Assembly: GCA_949152475.1 (NCBI GenBank)
Contig: OX424555.1
Location: 59,253,977-59,317,976, forward strand
Length of the DNA stretch: 64,000 nt
Origin: Terebella lapidaria
Taxonomy: Eukaryota; Annelida; Polychaeta; Terebellida; Terebellidae
Reading direction: 5' to 3'
Both the position numbers and the translations under genes were made by a program. The notes beneath the pieces are model-generated. The model was given only the letters and a program-made list of their open reading frames with translations. It was not told the DNA's origin and did not search any database. Shown piece by piece: positions 11,465-23,600 of this stretch. The first letter of the stretch is position 1, and every line of letters begins with the position of its first letter.

Positions 11465-13500
11465 TTCCGCTCACTTACGACCGCTGGGGTGTATCCTCTG
11501 TAGACCTATCATCCATGTAGCCCCATATTCGTGTTATCAACAAGGAGGGGGGGGGGGGATTAGTGCAACGGCTAAAAAAGGTTATCATAGAAAAGTGAAG
11601 TGTTAAGCCGCACCTGTTTTTTGTCACACCAAAATTGCTGCTTTGACCTTTCAAAGTAATTGAAGATCAAATTTAAGGTCACCACAGAAATCACTTTGTT
11701 TGAATTTCCATTCCGACATGTTCGATATGATGACAAAATTATAGCCAGGTCGAACTTTTCACCAAAAGATATTATATTTCAGCTCGAAATATTTGACAAC
11801 GTTGACTTTAAGTGGAAATTTAATATAAAAGTTGACCAATACTGCATCCACAAGCTATATTTCAACTCAAAATATTCGACAAACTTGGTTTCGAATGCAA
11901 TTTTCAAGTAAAAGTTGACCAAAACTGCATTCCAAGATTACGGAATTGGAGCCAGATCAGTTTAAGACCCCACTCTAACGAACTTTTCACCACAAGTTAT
12001 ATCTTCACTCAAAATAAGTGCCAAACTGGGTTTCAAGTTGAATTTAAAGTAAAAACAGAACCCCATATTGGTTTCAGCAGAAATACATAAGACCTTGGTC
12101 TTATGTACATTGCATTTCTGGTTTCAGGCACTAGAAAGGTACTGAAAAATCAAAACTGGAGCTAGGTCGAAATTTTTACCACAAGTTATATTTTAACTCA
12201 AAATATTTGCCAAATATACTTGGTTTCAAGTTGAAATTCGAAACAACTGTTGACCAAAACTGCATTTCAAGATAACAAAATTGGAGTTAAATCACACTTT
12301 TGTCCATATGTTAAATGTTTTCACTCAAAATATGTGCGAAATCTGGTTTCAAGTTGATATTACAACAAAACGTTGACCAAAACTGGATTTGAAGATGCTA
12401 ATATTTAAGCCGAAACAAAAGTTCTATTTTCACCCCCAAAATGTACCAAATTTGGTTCAAAATTGAAACTCAAGCGAATATCAACCAAAACTGCATTTCA
12501 AGATGATGAAATTGGAGCCAAATCAAAGCCAGATCGCAAAAAGCTCCATTTTTACCCCAAATATGTTCCAAATGAGGTTTGAATGTGAAATTCAACTAAA
12601 AGTTAACCAAAAGTGTTGTATTCGAAAATGATGAAAAACTAGACGCTCCCGGTCGCCTACGACCGCTTGGGTGTATCCCCCGTAGCCCTATCATCTCTGT
12701 TGCCCCAAATATATCACTGTCAAGTGTGAAAAACTAGAGCAAGGGCTAAAAAGGATTACCAGAGAAATGTTAAATCTCAAGTCACAACTGTTTTCTTTTC
12801 CCCACCAAAATTGCTGCACTGATTTTCCGAGGTTATTGAAGATCGAATTCAAAATCACCACTGAAATCTCTTTATATGAATTTCCATTTCGACATGTTTG
12901 ATAAAATAACGAAAATACAGATAAATCGATCTTTTCACCTATTTATATTTCAACTCAGAATATTTTACAAACTTGGTTCCAAGTTGAAATTCAAAGTAAA
13001 ATTTGACCAAAAATGCATTTCAAGATGACAAAATTGGAGCCAGATTGAACTTCTCACCATAAGTTATATTTCGACTCATAATACATGTATGTGCCAAACA
13101 TGGTTTCAAGTTGAAATTCAAAGTAAAAGTTATTCAAAACTGCATTTCAAGATGACAAAATTGGAGCCAGATCAAACTTTTCATCATAAGTTATATTTTA
13201 ACTCATAATATGTGCCAAACTTGGTTTCAAGTTGAAATTCAAGCTAAAAGTTTACCAAAACTGCATTTCAAGATGACGAAATTGGAGCCAGATCGAACTT
13301 TTCATCATAAGTTATATTTTAACTCATAATATGTGCCAAACTTGGTTTCAAGTTGAAATTCAAACTAAAAATTGACCAAAACTGCATTTCAAGATGACGA
13401 AAATGGAGCCAGATCGAACTTTTCACCATAAGTTATATTTTAACTCATAATTTGTGCCAAACATGGTCTCAAGTTGAAATTCAAAGTAAAAGTTGATCAA
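11465..13500 (+). repeat. Satellite A, ~121-bp unit, in two ~1.2-kb blocks
   Basis: Tandem units contain GGTTTCAAGTTGAAATTCAA, TTGACCAAAACTGCATTTCA, AAATTGGAGCCAGATCGAAC and TTATATTTTAACTCATAAT. The most regular units (13080-13480) repeat every 120-121 bp. Each of two blocks opens with the same lead-in (ACGACCGCTTGGGTGTATCC at about 11480 and 12660, followed by CACCAAAATTGCTGC), so there is also a longer-period duplication of about 1.17 kb. Not coding. Confidence 0.8.
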
Positions 13501-14345
13501 TGTTCTCATAAAAAGCTATTGTGATCAATAATAGACTTAACTAGCAAAAAAATAATGTTAACTTATTTGGTCACAGCCATAAAATCTCTACTGGACAAAG
13601 CCTTCACCTTGTTGAGCCCAATAATAAATATTTCTTGTCTTAACTATTTTCATTGTGGTCAATGATAGACTTAACATGTAAAAATAAAGTTAACTTATTC
13701 GGTTACACCCAGAGTTTTCTACCGGACAAAACCTTAACCTTGTTGAGCTCAATAATAATTGTTTCTCATCTTAACTATTTTTATTGAGGTCAATAATAGT
13801 TTTTTTTAACTTATTTGGTTACAGACATAAAATGTCTACTGGACAGAATCTTTACCTTGTTGAGCCCAATAATAAATATTTCTTGTCTTAACTATTTTTA
13901 TTGTGGTCAATAATAGACTAAACTAGTAAAAATAATGTTAACTTATTCAGTACACCCATGAAATCTGTACTGGACATACTTTCACCTTGTTGAGCTTAAT
14001 AATAAATATTTCTCATCTTAACTATTTTTATTGTGGTCAATAATAGACTTAACTAGTGAAAATAATGTTAACTTATTCGGTTACACCAATGAAATTTGTA
14101 CTGGACAAAACATTTACCTTGTTGAGGTTATTAATAAATATTACTTGTCTTAACTATTTTTTATTGTGGTCAATAATAGACTTAACTATTAAAAATAATG
14201 TTAACTTATTCAGTTACACCCATGAAATCTGTACTGGACAAAACCTTTACCTTGTTGAGCTTAATAATAAACGTTTCTCGTCTATTTTCATTGTGGACAA
14301 TAATAGACTTAACTCGTAAAACTAATGTTAACTTATTCAGTAATA
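13500..14345 (+). repeat. Satellite B array 1, ~130-bp unit
   Basis: About six tandem units contain ATTGTGGTCAATAATAGACT, AATAATGTTAACTTATTCGG, GAAATCTGTACTGGACAAAA and ACCTTGTTGAGCCCAATAAT, at a spacing of 128-136 bp. The same family occurs at 15180-16230, 36570-37000 (minus) and 60300-60620 (minus). The short frames over it (14056-14470) are repeat-encoded and are not accepted as genes. Confidence 0.85.
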
Positions 14346-14935
14346 TTGTCCTGTTTTCACTGAAAACTTCAGTTCTCCATTCTGAACAAGAAACCAGTGT
14401 CATTACCTTCCATTGTACAGCCTATTGGAATGATCGTACATGTCGAAATGGATATTTCAAAATTCTGTAATAAGTTAGGCTGTTAACATATTAATATTTA
14501 TATGATCATTCTAAAAAACGATTGGTTTCGTGTGACAGCCCTTCCCAACAACACTTCCAAATATTATCGAGATTGGTGTCGGGATCTTACCATTATATAT
14601 GTGCCTGCGAAAAATAATGGTGATCGGTTGAGAATTGCGGCCTGTAGCGCGTTCACAAGCCATGTGTCTCAAACAGGCTGTTTTCAATGCAAAATGTGTC
14701 CCCAAACGACCAATTCAGTTGCCACGGCAACCAAAATCGATTGGTGTCGGGATCTTACCATTATATATATGCCTGCAAAAAATAATGGTGATCGGGTGAG
14801 AATTGCGGCCTGTAGCGCGTTCACAAGAAAATCTCTGCGGACGCGGACGCGGACACGGACGCGGAGGCGGACGCGGACGACGAAGCCAAATCCATAGTAT
14901 CCGCCGAACTTTGTTCGGGGGATACAATTATGAAG
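14345..14935 (+). repeat. Satellite B end block, copy 1, with GCGGAC hexamers
   Basis: After the satellite come TTCTGAACAAGAAACCAGTG and AAGTTAGGCTGTTAACATAT, then a ~90-bp direct duplication (GATTGGTGTCGGGATCTTAC at about 14571 and 14737), a GCGGACGCGGACACGGACGC hexamer run at about 14837-14880, and ACTTTGTTCGGGGGATACAA. The same order recurs at 16230-16735. Together with satellite B it forms a larger duplicated unit. Arg/Gly-rich frames here come from the hexamer run. Confidence 0.75.
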
Positions 14936-15179
14936 CTGGATCAGTATGTACAATAAAACTTCTATTTCTATTCAAAATATGTGCTAGCTGAGTTCAAAGT
15001 TGTCAAATTAATGAATGGGTTCACAGACAGTCAAAGTCTGTGATTTTCACATGGCTTTGACTTTGATACCTTAGTATCTCTCGGATTTGACTACTCACAC
15101 TGATCTTGTAAAATTCGTCCATGGATTCGGTCTTGGAATATGAATTTGTCTGTTTGTCGGTATACATTTCTACTTTCAC

Positions 15180-16230
15180 AGCATGTTATAACTAGCCAAA
15201 TCAATCTTAACTTACTCAGTATAATCTGTGGTACTACAGCCATGAATTCACTACTGAACATAACCTTTTCCCCGTTGAGCACAATAATATATGGTAATAG
15301 CATCAAATATCTTTATTGTGCTCAACGAAAAACATAAACAGCAAAATTGATATTAATTTATTCAGTAATATTGCTGGTAGTAAAGCCATGAAATCAATAC
15401 TGGACACAACATTTCCCTCATTGATCGCAAAAATAAATGTCACTCACCCTAATTATTTTTATTAAAATAAACAATAATAAACTTAACTACCAGAATTAAT
15501 GTCAACTCATTAGTTAGTATCAACATTATTCATAAATTTCAACTGCACAAAACCTTTTCCCATTGAGCCGAACAATAAATGTTCCTTGCCTTATCTTTTT
15601 TGTTTTATTCAATAATAGACTCAACTAGCCAAAATAATGTTGACTTATTCAGTAATATCAATGGTACTACAGCCATGTACTCATTACTGGACAGAACATT
15701 TTCCTTACTGAGCCCAATAATAAATGTACCCTGCCTTAGCTATTCTTATTGTGCTCTCAGTAATGAACATACATAAAACTAACAAAATTCATGTTGACTT
15801 ATTCAGTAATATAATGTTACTACAGCCATATAATCTTTACTGAACAAAACTTTCACATTGTTGACCCCAATAAAAATATTCCTCGCCTAAACTAGTTTTA
15901 TTGTGCTCAATAATAAAATTTACTAGCAAAATTAATATTAACTGATTTACTAATAAAAATGTTACTACAGCCATAAAATCTCTACTGATCAAAACTTCTA
16001 CCTTGTTGAGCCCAATAATAAATGGTCCTCGCCCTTAATATTTGTTATTATGTTCAATAATAGACTCAACTAGCAAAATTAATGTTAACTTTTTCTGACA
16101 GTAATATCAATGTTACCATAAAATCTCTGCTGAAACGACCTTTCACTTTGCCGAGCCCAAAAATGAATGTTTCTTGTCTTAACTATTTTTATTGTGCTCA
16201 TTAGTGAAACAAATGGAACAAGCTTTATTT
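15180..16230 (+). repeat. Satellite B array 2, ~145-bp unit
   Basis: Seven or so degenerate units carry TAGACTCAACTAGC, AATAATGTTGACTTATTCAG, TACTACAGCCATG, ACTGGACA and TTGAGCCCAATAATAAATG. They are slightly longer than in array 1 because of an added TACTACAGCC block. Not coding. Confidence 0.8.
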
Positions 16231-16740
16231 GGTAATATTGTTGTAACTTCACCAAAAACATCAGTTCTCTATTCTGAACAAGAAAATCCAGTACCATTAT
16301 CTTTCATAGTACAGGCAATTGGAATGATCATAAATGTCAAAATCGGTATTTCACATATCTGTAATAAGTTAGGCCGTTAACATATTAATATTTATTGATT
16401 ATTCTGAAAAATTATTCTTTCCCAACAAGATTCCCAAATATTATTAAGATTCGTCGAAAACTACCGTCTGTAGAGTGTTCACAAGTCATGTGTCCCAAAC
16501 AGGCTGATTTCAAGGCAAAATGTGTCCCCAAACCACCAATTAAGTTGGCAACCAAAAACGATTGGTATCGTGGTTTTACCAATATATATGAGCCTGTAAA
16601 AAAATTACTGTGATTGGGTGAGAATTGGCCTGTAGCACATTCACAAGAAAATATCTGCGGACGCAGACGCGGATGCGGACGACTATCGCAAATCCATAGT
16701 ATCCGCTGAACTTTGTTCGGGGGATACAATTGAATACCAC
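16230..16740 (+). repeat. Satellite B end block, copy 2
   Basis: This is a diverged copy of 14345-14935: ATTCTGAACAAGAAAATCCA, AAGTTAGGCCGTTAACATAT, GATTGGTATCGTGGTTTTAC, GGACGCAGACGCGGATGCGG and ACTTTGTTCGGGGGATACAA in the same order. Only one copy of the ~90-bp internal repeat is evident. Confidence 0.75.
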
Positions 16741-17422
16741 TTCTCATACACATTGAAATGTTGAAATTGTATTCTGATATCCGCAGTGGTCACAACTTTA
16801 CATATAGCTCCGTCAATCCAAGACTAGACTGCTAGAGTGGAATTCTAAAATTTGCAAACAAAATTGTGAAACATCAATACATTGATCAAATATAATTGTT
16901 ACATATTAATAGGTTGATACTTACATTCAATTAACACCATAATATTTCATGAAACAATATTTGTTGGTTCTCTGTGACCTTTAAAAAAACATACTTGCTG
17001 GAATGTGCATTCAAATCGCTCATTTTGTCATTCGCTATAGCATAACATACCGATATGTTCAAAATTCCGTAGAAAATTTAAGCTACTCTTCTGAGAAGTC
17101 CATCATGATGTTTTGTCATGTTGAAGGATATATAAACTGGAAAAAACAGTCAAAGTTTGGTGCCCTTTCATGGTAGTAAATTTTGGATGGGCTCATGGAC
17201 TATAAGACATTGTCATGAGTAGTCCTGATGCTGTTGTCAGCATGATTGTGATATAATGGCCTTGAACAAATATATCTCGCCCCCCCCTCCCCCCGCCCAC
17301 CCCCACACCTTTTGGACGAGCCTCTATTATCTTACCTCCTGGAACATTCGCCACTATGCTAAATGGTCCAGAAGGTGATATATAAGTGCATGTGATCCAC
17401 TCCTTGACTTGTTATCTTCCAG
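16741..17422. other. Region upstream of the first recognised ALDH5A1 exon
   Basis: It holds the right member of the inverted repeat described at 10955-11075 (about 17085-17205) and a C-rich run at about 17279-17312. Whether it is a promoter with 5' UTR or an intron depends on whether an upstream exon exists. TTATCTTCCAG ending at 17422 is a plausible splice acceptor. No TATA box or CpG-rich promoter signature was identified. Confidence 0.4.
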
Positions 17423-17639
17423 ATCGCGCTGACGGTGTCACTGTCCCAGGATACACGGTGTCTAGTCACGTACGTCAACAGGACTAAGGTGCAGCACGAC
17501 TTCAATTCCACGTCTACTGCGACGATGCAGCAGATGTTTGTAGCCATGGCTAATGCTAGATCAACAAGTTCTTTCATCTGCGACAAGGCTTATGTCAACG
17601 GGAAATGGGTACCTGCAAAAAATGGTGCAACGTTTGAAG
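17423..17639 (+). CDS. ALDH5A1: ALDH5A1 exon 1 (first recognised)
   Basis: The coding part encodes the N-terminal strand [18 protein letters not shown] and ends in phase 1 at GAAG|GTAAGT. The first in-frame ATG is 17525, with further Met codons at residues 4 and 8. Upstream the frame stays open to an acceptor-like AG at 17421-17422, and the stop at 17405-17407 lies beyond it. The exon may therefore start at 17423 as an internal exon, or be the first exon with its 5' UTR. No mitochondrial targeting peptide is obvious after 17525, so an upstream exon is possible. Confidence 0.8.
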
Positions 17640-20600
17640 GTAAGTAACAAGCCCTATAAGAGAAAGGGCCAGGAAGGTTACCGGGGAAATGATCAGTATA
17701 AGCCATCCACTTTTTTTCAGTGAAATTGCTGCTTCGACATGATATTAAATCCACTGAAGGTTAAATTCACCAAAAGAGCCACCCGAGGTGACTGTCTACC
17801 GTATATGCTCGTTATACAAATCTAAGTTTCGACTACAAACATTGTCTGCTTTAGTCAATTTACATCATCCACGTCGAATGTTACCTCGACGATTACCACT
17901 CAAGGTCAAGTTCAAGGTCACCGAAAGATGCTCTATATGCGACTTCGTATCACAAACCAGAGGTCTATGTGCAAGCGTTTTGGTCCCAGGGATAAATTTA
18001 TGCATATCATACCATTTTGGGCCCTTCTGTCCTATGTATCGGGTCTTATGGGGAGTTCGAGCTGTTCCATTTGCTGATGCAGCATCAAGTATCACATTTG
18101 GCATGCTCTTAAATAAGAATCTCAAAAGTTTTCAGATAGTTCTTGAGAAAAGACAAAGTGCAAATTTTAGCATATTTTAACCCAAAATTGACTGTTTTGA
18201 CAATTCAAGATCATCGCAGGTCAACTTCAAGGTCACCACACAAATCCCCCACATATGACTTCCCATTTGAAAATGTTATTGTCTGAGTTCTATCTCCAAG
18301 CATTCTAGTAGTACAGTTGTGGCAGCTTTTCTGAGTCCAGATTTTTTTTTCAAAGGGCGAAATTTCTTTTCTTCCCCCTGGAAATGGGCCAAAATTGATA
18401 GGGACATGATTTGGTACTTGACATGAAATATATTTACTGACCTTAAATTTCTGATACCATATGTTACATGTAGATCCCCGTTGTAAAAAAAATACAATAT
18501 TATTGGGATACGCCATTTTATTAAATTTGTGAAGCACCAACACAAGATGTTCTGTGAGACATGTACAAAGTATGAAATTATCTCAAGTCCATGAGTAGGT
18601 ATAGTTTGTAGGTAGTAGATAAAACAGACGCAAATGTTTGCATGGCATTCATACGAATGTCACTATTCGCCAAATGTTACTATCGTTATTACGGCGTCTA
18701 GATATCGCCGATACGGCCCAAGTATTTTGTAAATTAATGATACCACTTTGTAAATTAATGATACGGCCCAAGCCCTTCTGTCCTATGTATCGGGTCTTAT
18801 GGGGAGTTCGAGCTGTTCCATCTGCTGATGCAGCATCAAGTATCGCATCTGGCATGCTCTTAAATAAGAATCTCAAAAGTTATCAGATAGTTTCTGAGGA
18901 AAGACAGACAAACTGCAAATTTTAGCATATTTTAACCCAAAATTGACTGTTTTGACAATTCAAGATCATCGCAGGTCAACTTCAAGGTCACCACACAAAT
19001 CCCCCACATATGACTCCCCATTTGAAAGTGCCAATGTCTGAGTTCTATCTCCAAGCATTCTAGTAGTACAGTTGTGGCAGCTTTTCCGAGTCCACTTTTT
19101 CGAGTGGGCGAAATTTCTTTTCTTTTTTCCCCCCTGGAAATGGGCCAAAATTGATAGTGACATGATTTGGGACTTGACATGAAATATATTTACCGACCCT
19201 AAATTTCTGATACCATAAGTTACACGTAGATCACCGTTGTAAAAGAAATACAATATTATTGGGATACGCAATTTTATTAAGTTTGTAAAACACCAATACA
19301 AGATGTTCTGTGAGACATGTACAAAGTATGAAATTATCCCAAATCCATGAGTAGGTATAGTTTGTAGGTAGTAGATAAAACAGACGCAAATGTTGAGGCA
19401 ACTCGGACCCCCAGTCCCCCAAATGTGTGATAATCTCCGTGGTGACACCGACTTATGATATTGGTCAAGGTTGTATAAAATCACGGTTACCAATAGACTT
19501 ATGTATGGACTAATCTTAAAGAATATAATCTGCTGAAGAGAGCATCAACGAAGCGAGATAAACGATGTGGATCAAGGCAACACAATTTGACTACTGATAG
19601 ACTGGAGGAAGTTACAGTGGGCTTGGCGAACCAAAACAAGCGCCCCTCTGGGTACAAGCAATGTCATAACCATCTGTGTTATTAATGTACAGTCAGTTAA
19701 AAACAAGACAGAACCTTTCGGGATTCTATAATATACATGTAAAAGGACAATGATATTATGGCTATCATAGAAACATGGTTACAACCAGAACTCCACAAGT
19801 GTGTGTCACCAACAGCCCCCTTCTCCTTCTTCTTCTTCTTCTTCTTCTTCTTCTTCTTCTTCTTCTTCTTCCAGTGAGTGCATTCCTCTATTAAAGATAA
19901 TTTTCGCACTTGTGCACATGTGTCGGTAGTGATTGTTTGATAAAAATGTGAAAGGTGCTGATTAAAAACGGTCTCGGTACATCTCAGGCAGTGGTGGCAC
20001 AGAGCTGGGTCCGGTAGGTGTCCAGCGTTTGGCAGTTCATCATGGAGTTGGGGAGAGCGTTCCAAAGTCTGATGGTACTGGGGAAGAAGGACCCTTGGAA
20101 GGACAATTCGACTGGCTGGTACCAGAAACCTCATCATGTGGCCTCTTGTTGTGGCGGGGGCAGGGAGGTAAGGTCGGGGGACGGAAGAGGTAAGATCGGG
20201 CTGGTACTGCGCTCAGACCATGCACCACTTTGTAAATTAATGTCACTTTGGCATGCTGCCGCCGCACCTGTAGAGGGGGCCATTTCAAATCCTCCAGCAT
20301 GGTGGTGACTCTACTCTGTCTAGAGTAGTCGCCTGTGACGTATCGTGCAGCCCTACGTTGAACCGCCTCTAGCTGTTGGACGAGGTTTTTGGTTGGTGGG
20401 TCCCAGACACAGGCGCTATACTCTAGTATAGGCCTCACAAGAGTTGTATAACATTGGGCTTTGACGCTGCGTGGGCAGTGCCATGTGTTTCTAGGCAGGA
20501 AGCCCAAGTTACGGTTTGCCTTCTTGGGGAGTCAACATGGGTCTTCCATGAAAGGTATGCGGCTATGTTGACTCCGAGATACTTGGCTGTCTTGATTCTG

Positions 20601-23600
20601 TTTAGCTCGTGGTTGTGAATGTGGTAGGGGTAGATCGGCGGGTGACGTTGTTTGGTGACTGTGATGACCTCACATTTCACTGGGTGGAATGTCATTCGCC
20701 ACATGTTTTCCCAATCCTGCAGTCGCTCCAGGTCGCGTTGGAGCTCTTTAGCATCTTCTAAGCTTGACACAACACGATACAGCAGGCTATGTGGTGTTTC
20801 TGAGGACATCAAGGTCAGTGTTTTTCCATAACAATATTTTATGAGGAGCTGTTCGGTGACGCTTGTCTGCAATGCTGATGCAAGCGGATACGATCTCATG
20901 CTCACTGAGGCCAGGAAATGTACGAGGGATGGATGGTTGGTGGAGAGATATCCGAAATGTTCTCGATACACATGCCCCGGCAGTTTGCAAAACCATCATG
21001 CCCCATCCAAACAAGCCCTGGTATAACGACGATATTCGTCAGGCAAAACGTCTTCGAAGGACTATGAAAAGCGATGGCACAAAACAAAGCTTGAGGTGCA
21101 CCGCCAGATTTTTAAGAACCGATGTAGCGAAATCGGCATGATGATGTCACAGGCTAAGCGTGACTACTACACCACCAAAGTGATTGGATTTGGACACGAT
21201 CAGAAAGTTTTATACAAGCTAGCTAATTCACTGCTTGGGCGGCAAGCGAGAGATACTACATCTGACCATCATTCAACTCAACAATTAGGAGGAGTTCAAC
21301 TCTCATTTCCTCTGTGTTGACGGTGGGTTCAGAGTCGGTCAACTGTGAGCATCACATAACCGACTATCCTCCTCTATTGCCACCAACTAACGAACTACCG
21401 TAAGACGGGGTGACTTTGGCCCAATTATTTCATATAATGACGCCTGTGGCTGTATAAGTATATATATGGACACTTTTATTGTTTAAACCATATCCATCAA
21501 GTGGGCATTTGACAATGTACATAACCATACATAGCAGTGATGCTTATCGTAGTCATGCATGGGAACATTTCATGCAACTGTGTATATTATTACGATGGGG
21601 TGACTTTGGCCCACTGCTATAAATGATGCATCCAAGGTCCAATAAGTGTAAAACCTACTATCATTTGAAAATTATAGGAATACAAACTGAACCAGACAAT
21701 CAGAGATTGCAATCCCTTGCATCCCAGATTGATGTGCTATAGATTCAGCTATACTTCCAGCTAAGGACCTATCAATTTTCGACCATAGGTGATAATAGGA
21801 AATTTGGGTCATTCGATCATGATCATAGGTCGTATATCAATGATGGGGAATTCGCCACAGAAAAACATGAAAATAATAGGGAAAATCAATCAGGAATAAA
21901 AAGACAGTTTTTCAATAACACCGCTTATAATCATGATTAACAAACCTATATTGATGATTAATTTGCCGTATTTGTTATTTTTTCGATTTTTAACTCTAAT
22001 CTTTCACAGTGTTTTTGTTATGATCGTGACACATTTCCTGAGCGACAATTGACTGAAATTATTGATATCTAGCTCCATAATATGATAATAAACCTTGAGA
22101 GACCAAACAATCGTAAAATCTTGAATCTCAAATTTTCGGCATACGATCAAGTTTAGTCATACACCCACGTCGTATGGAAGATAATGCTATATCCAGGGTA
22201 TTTTTGATATAGTCAATGCAGTGCTTCTGATAGGCGATCTGCGGTACCGCAAAAGCATGATTTTTTTTCTATTTTGTGCATTTTTTGCTATAATTTCAAA
22301 TATATAATATCTAGCTTTCAACAATGATGATTTTTCGAGGAATTATCACCTGCCACGCACTGTGTGGCACCCAATTCAACTGAGCCTTCAGGTCCTTAGA
22401 GAGTTGAATACAATTTCCCAGTGTGCTGGTTATGCACAAAACAACACTTTGGCTTTGGTTTCTAAAGCTTAACTACCAGTTAGTCAACTGAAGTAACAAA
22501 CTAGTCACAACATACATTGTCTTTTGTCAAGAAAACATCATAAAATACATTACCGGGCAGCCATAATTTTATGATATCATGATTAAACTTTTTGCGATTT
22601 CGGGCCAAAGTCACCCCCACAGGGCCAGAGTCATCCCATCTCACGGTACGTGACTTCTTCCCAACCTCTGAAGATGATTTGGACCCTGTACCAACTACCA
22701 TATTTAAGGTTTATCTTCCTGAGACGCTGTCTTTCATAACTCACATGGTGAACGCATCTCTTCGTGATTGTGTCATGCCCTCATCTTTCAAGAAGGCCCT
22801 AATACGACCAACCATGAATAAACGATTCTCATTCCAAATGACATGGGGAATTTCCGGCCCGTTTCAAACCTGTCCTTCATGTCAAAAATCATTGAAAAGG
22901 TAGTCGCCAGTAAACTGAGCAAACACTTGAATAGAAGTAGCCTGCATGAATGCATGCAGTCCGCCTACCGTCAGCACCATTCTACGGGAACTGCACTCCT
23001 TCGAGTTCAGACCGACATTCTGGACGCTGCAGACAAGGGACATGTTCCCTTCCTAGTGTTACTTGACTTGTCTGCAACATTTGATACTATCGACCATTCA
23101 ACGCTGCTCCACCGCCTTGAAACCCACTTTGGTGTCACAGGAAATGTCTGTCCTGTTTCAAGTCTTCAAATCTTACGGGTTGGACCCACTCGACCATCAT
23201 CGATTCCACTGTATCGCCAAAGCCATCCACTTGTGTAGCTGTTCTGTTGCTACACGGCCACTTGGGTGACATCATCAGACGCCATGGTCTCAAGCACCAT
23301 ATGTACGCAGACGACACCCAAATATATTTATCTACATCGCCTGCCTCATGGGCTGTAGCTGTGAACAAGCTTGAGCAGTGTGTCAGCGAGATAAAACAGA
23401 GGGTGCACGTGAACTGGCTCAAGCTAAATGATGCGAAAACCGACGTCATAATATTTTTTCAAAATCAACAGTCCCCAAAACCGATCCAGTGTCACTCGAA
23501 ATCGGGGATAGCCAGGTCCAAGCCACGCAGAATGTGAAGAACCTAGGGATCCACCTCAACACAGTCCTGAATATGGAGAAACATGTCAGCAACATTATCC

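Noticed and set aside
14803-14991. Arg/Gly-rich small protein
   Set aside because: Produced by the GCGGAC hexamer run. Frames on both strands show the same kind of bias.
18966-19493. 175-codon minus-strand frame
   Set aside because: It lies in the tandem duplication, has no known domain, and its counterpart in the other copy is interrupted differently.
19697-20137. Minus-strand frame with a poly-Lys run
   Set aside because: The run comes from the (GAA)n microsatellite tail of LINE fragment 1, read out of its coding context.
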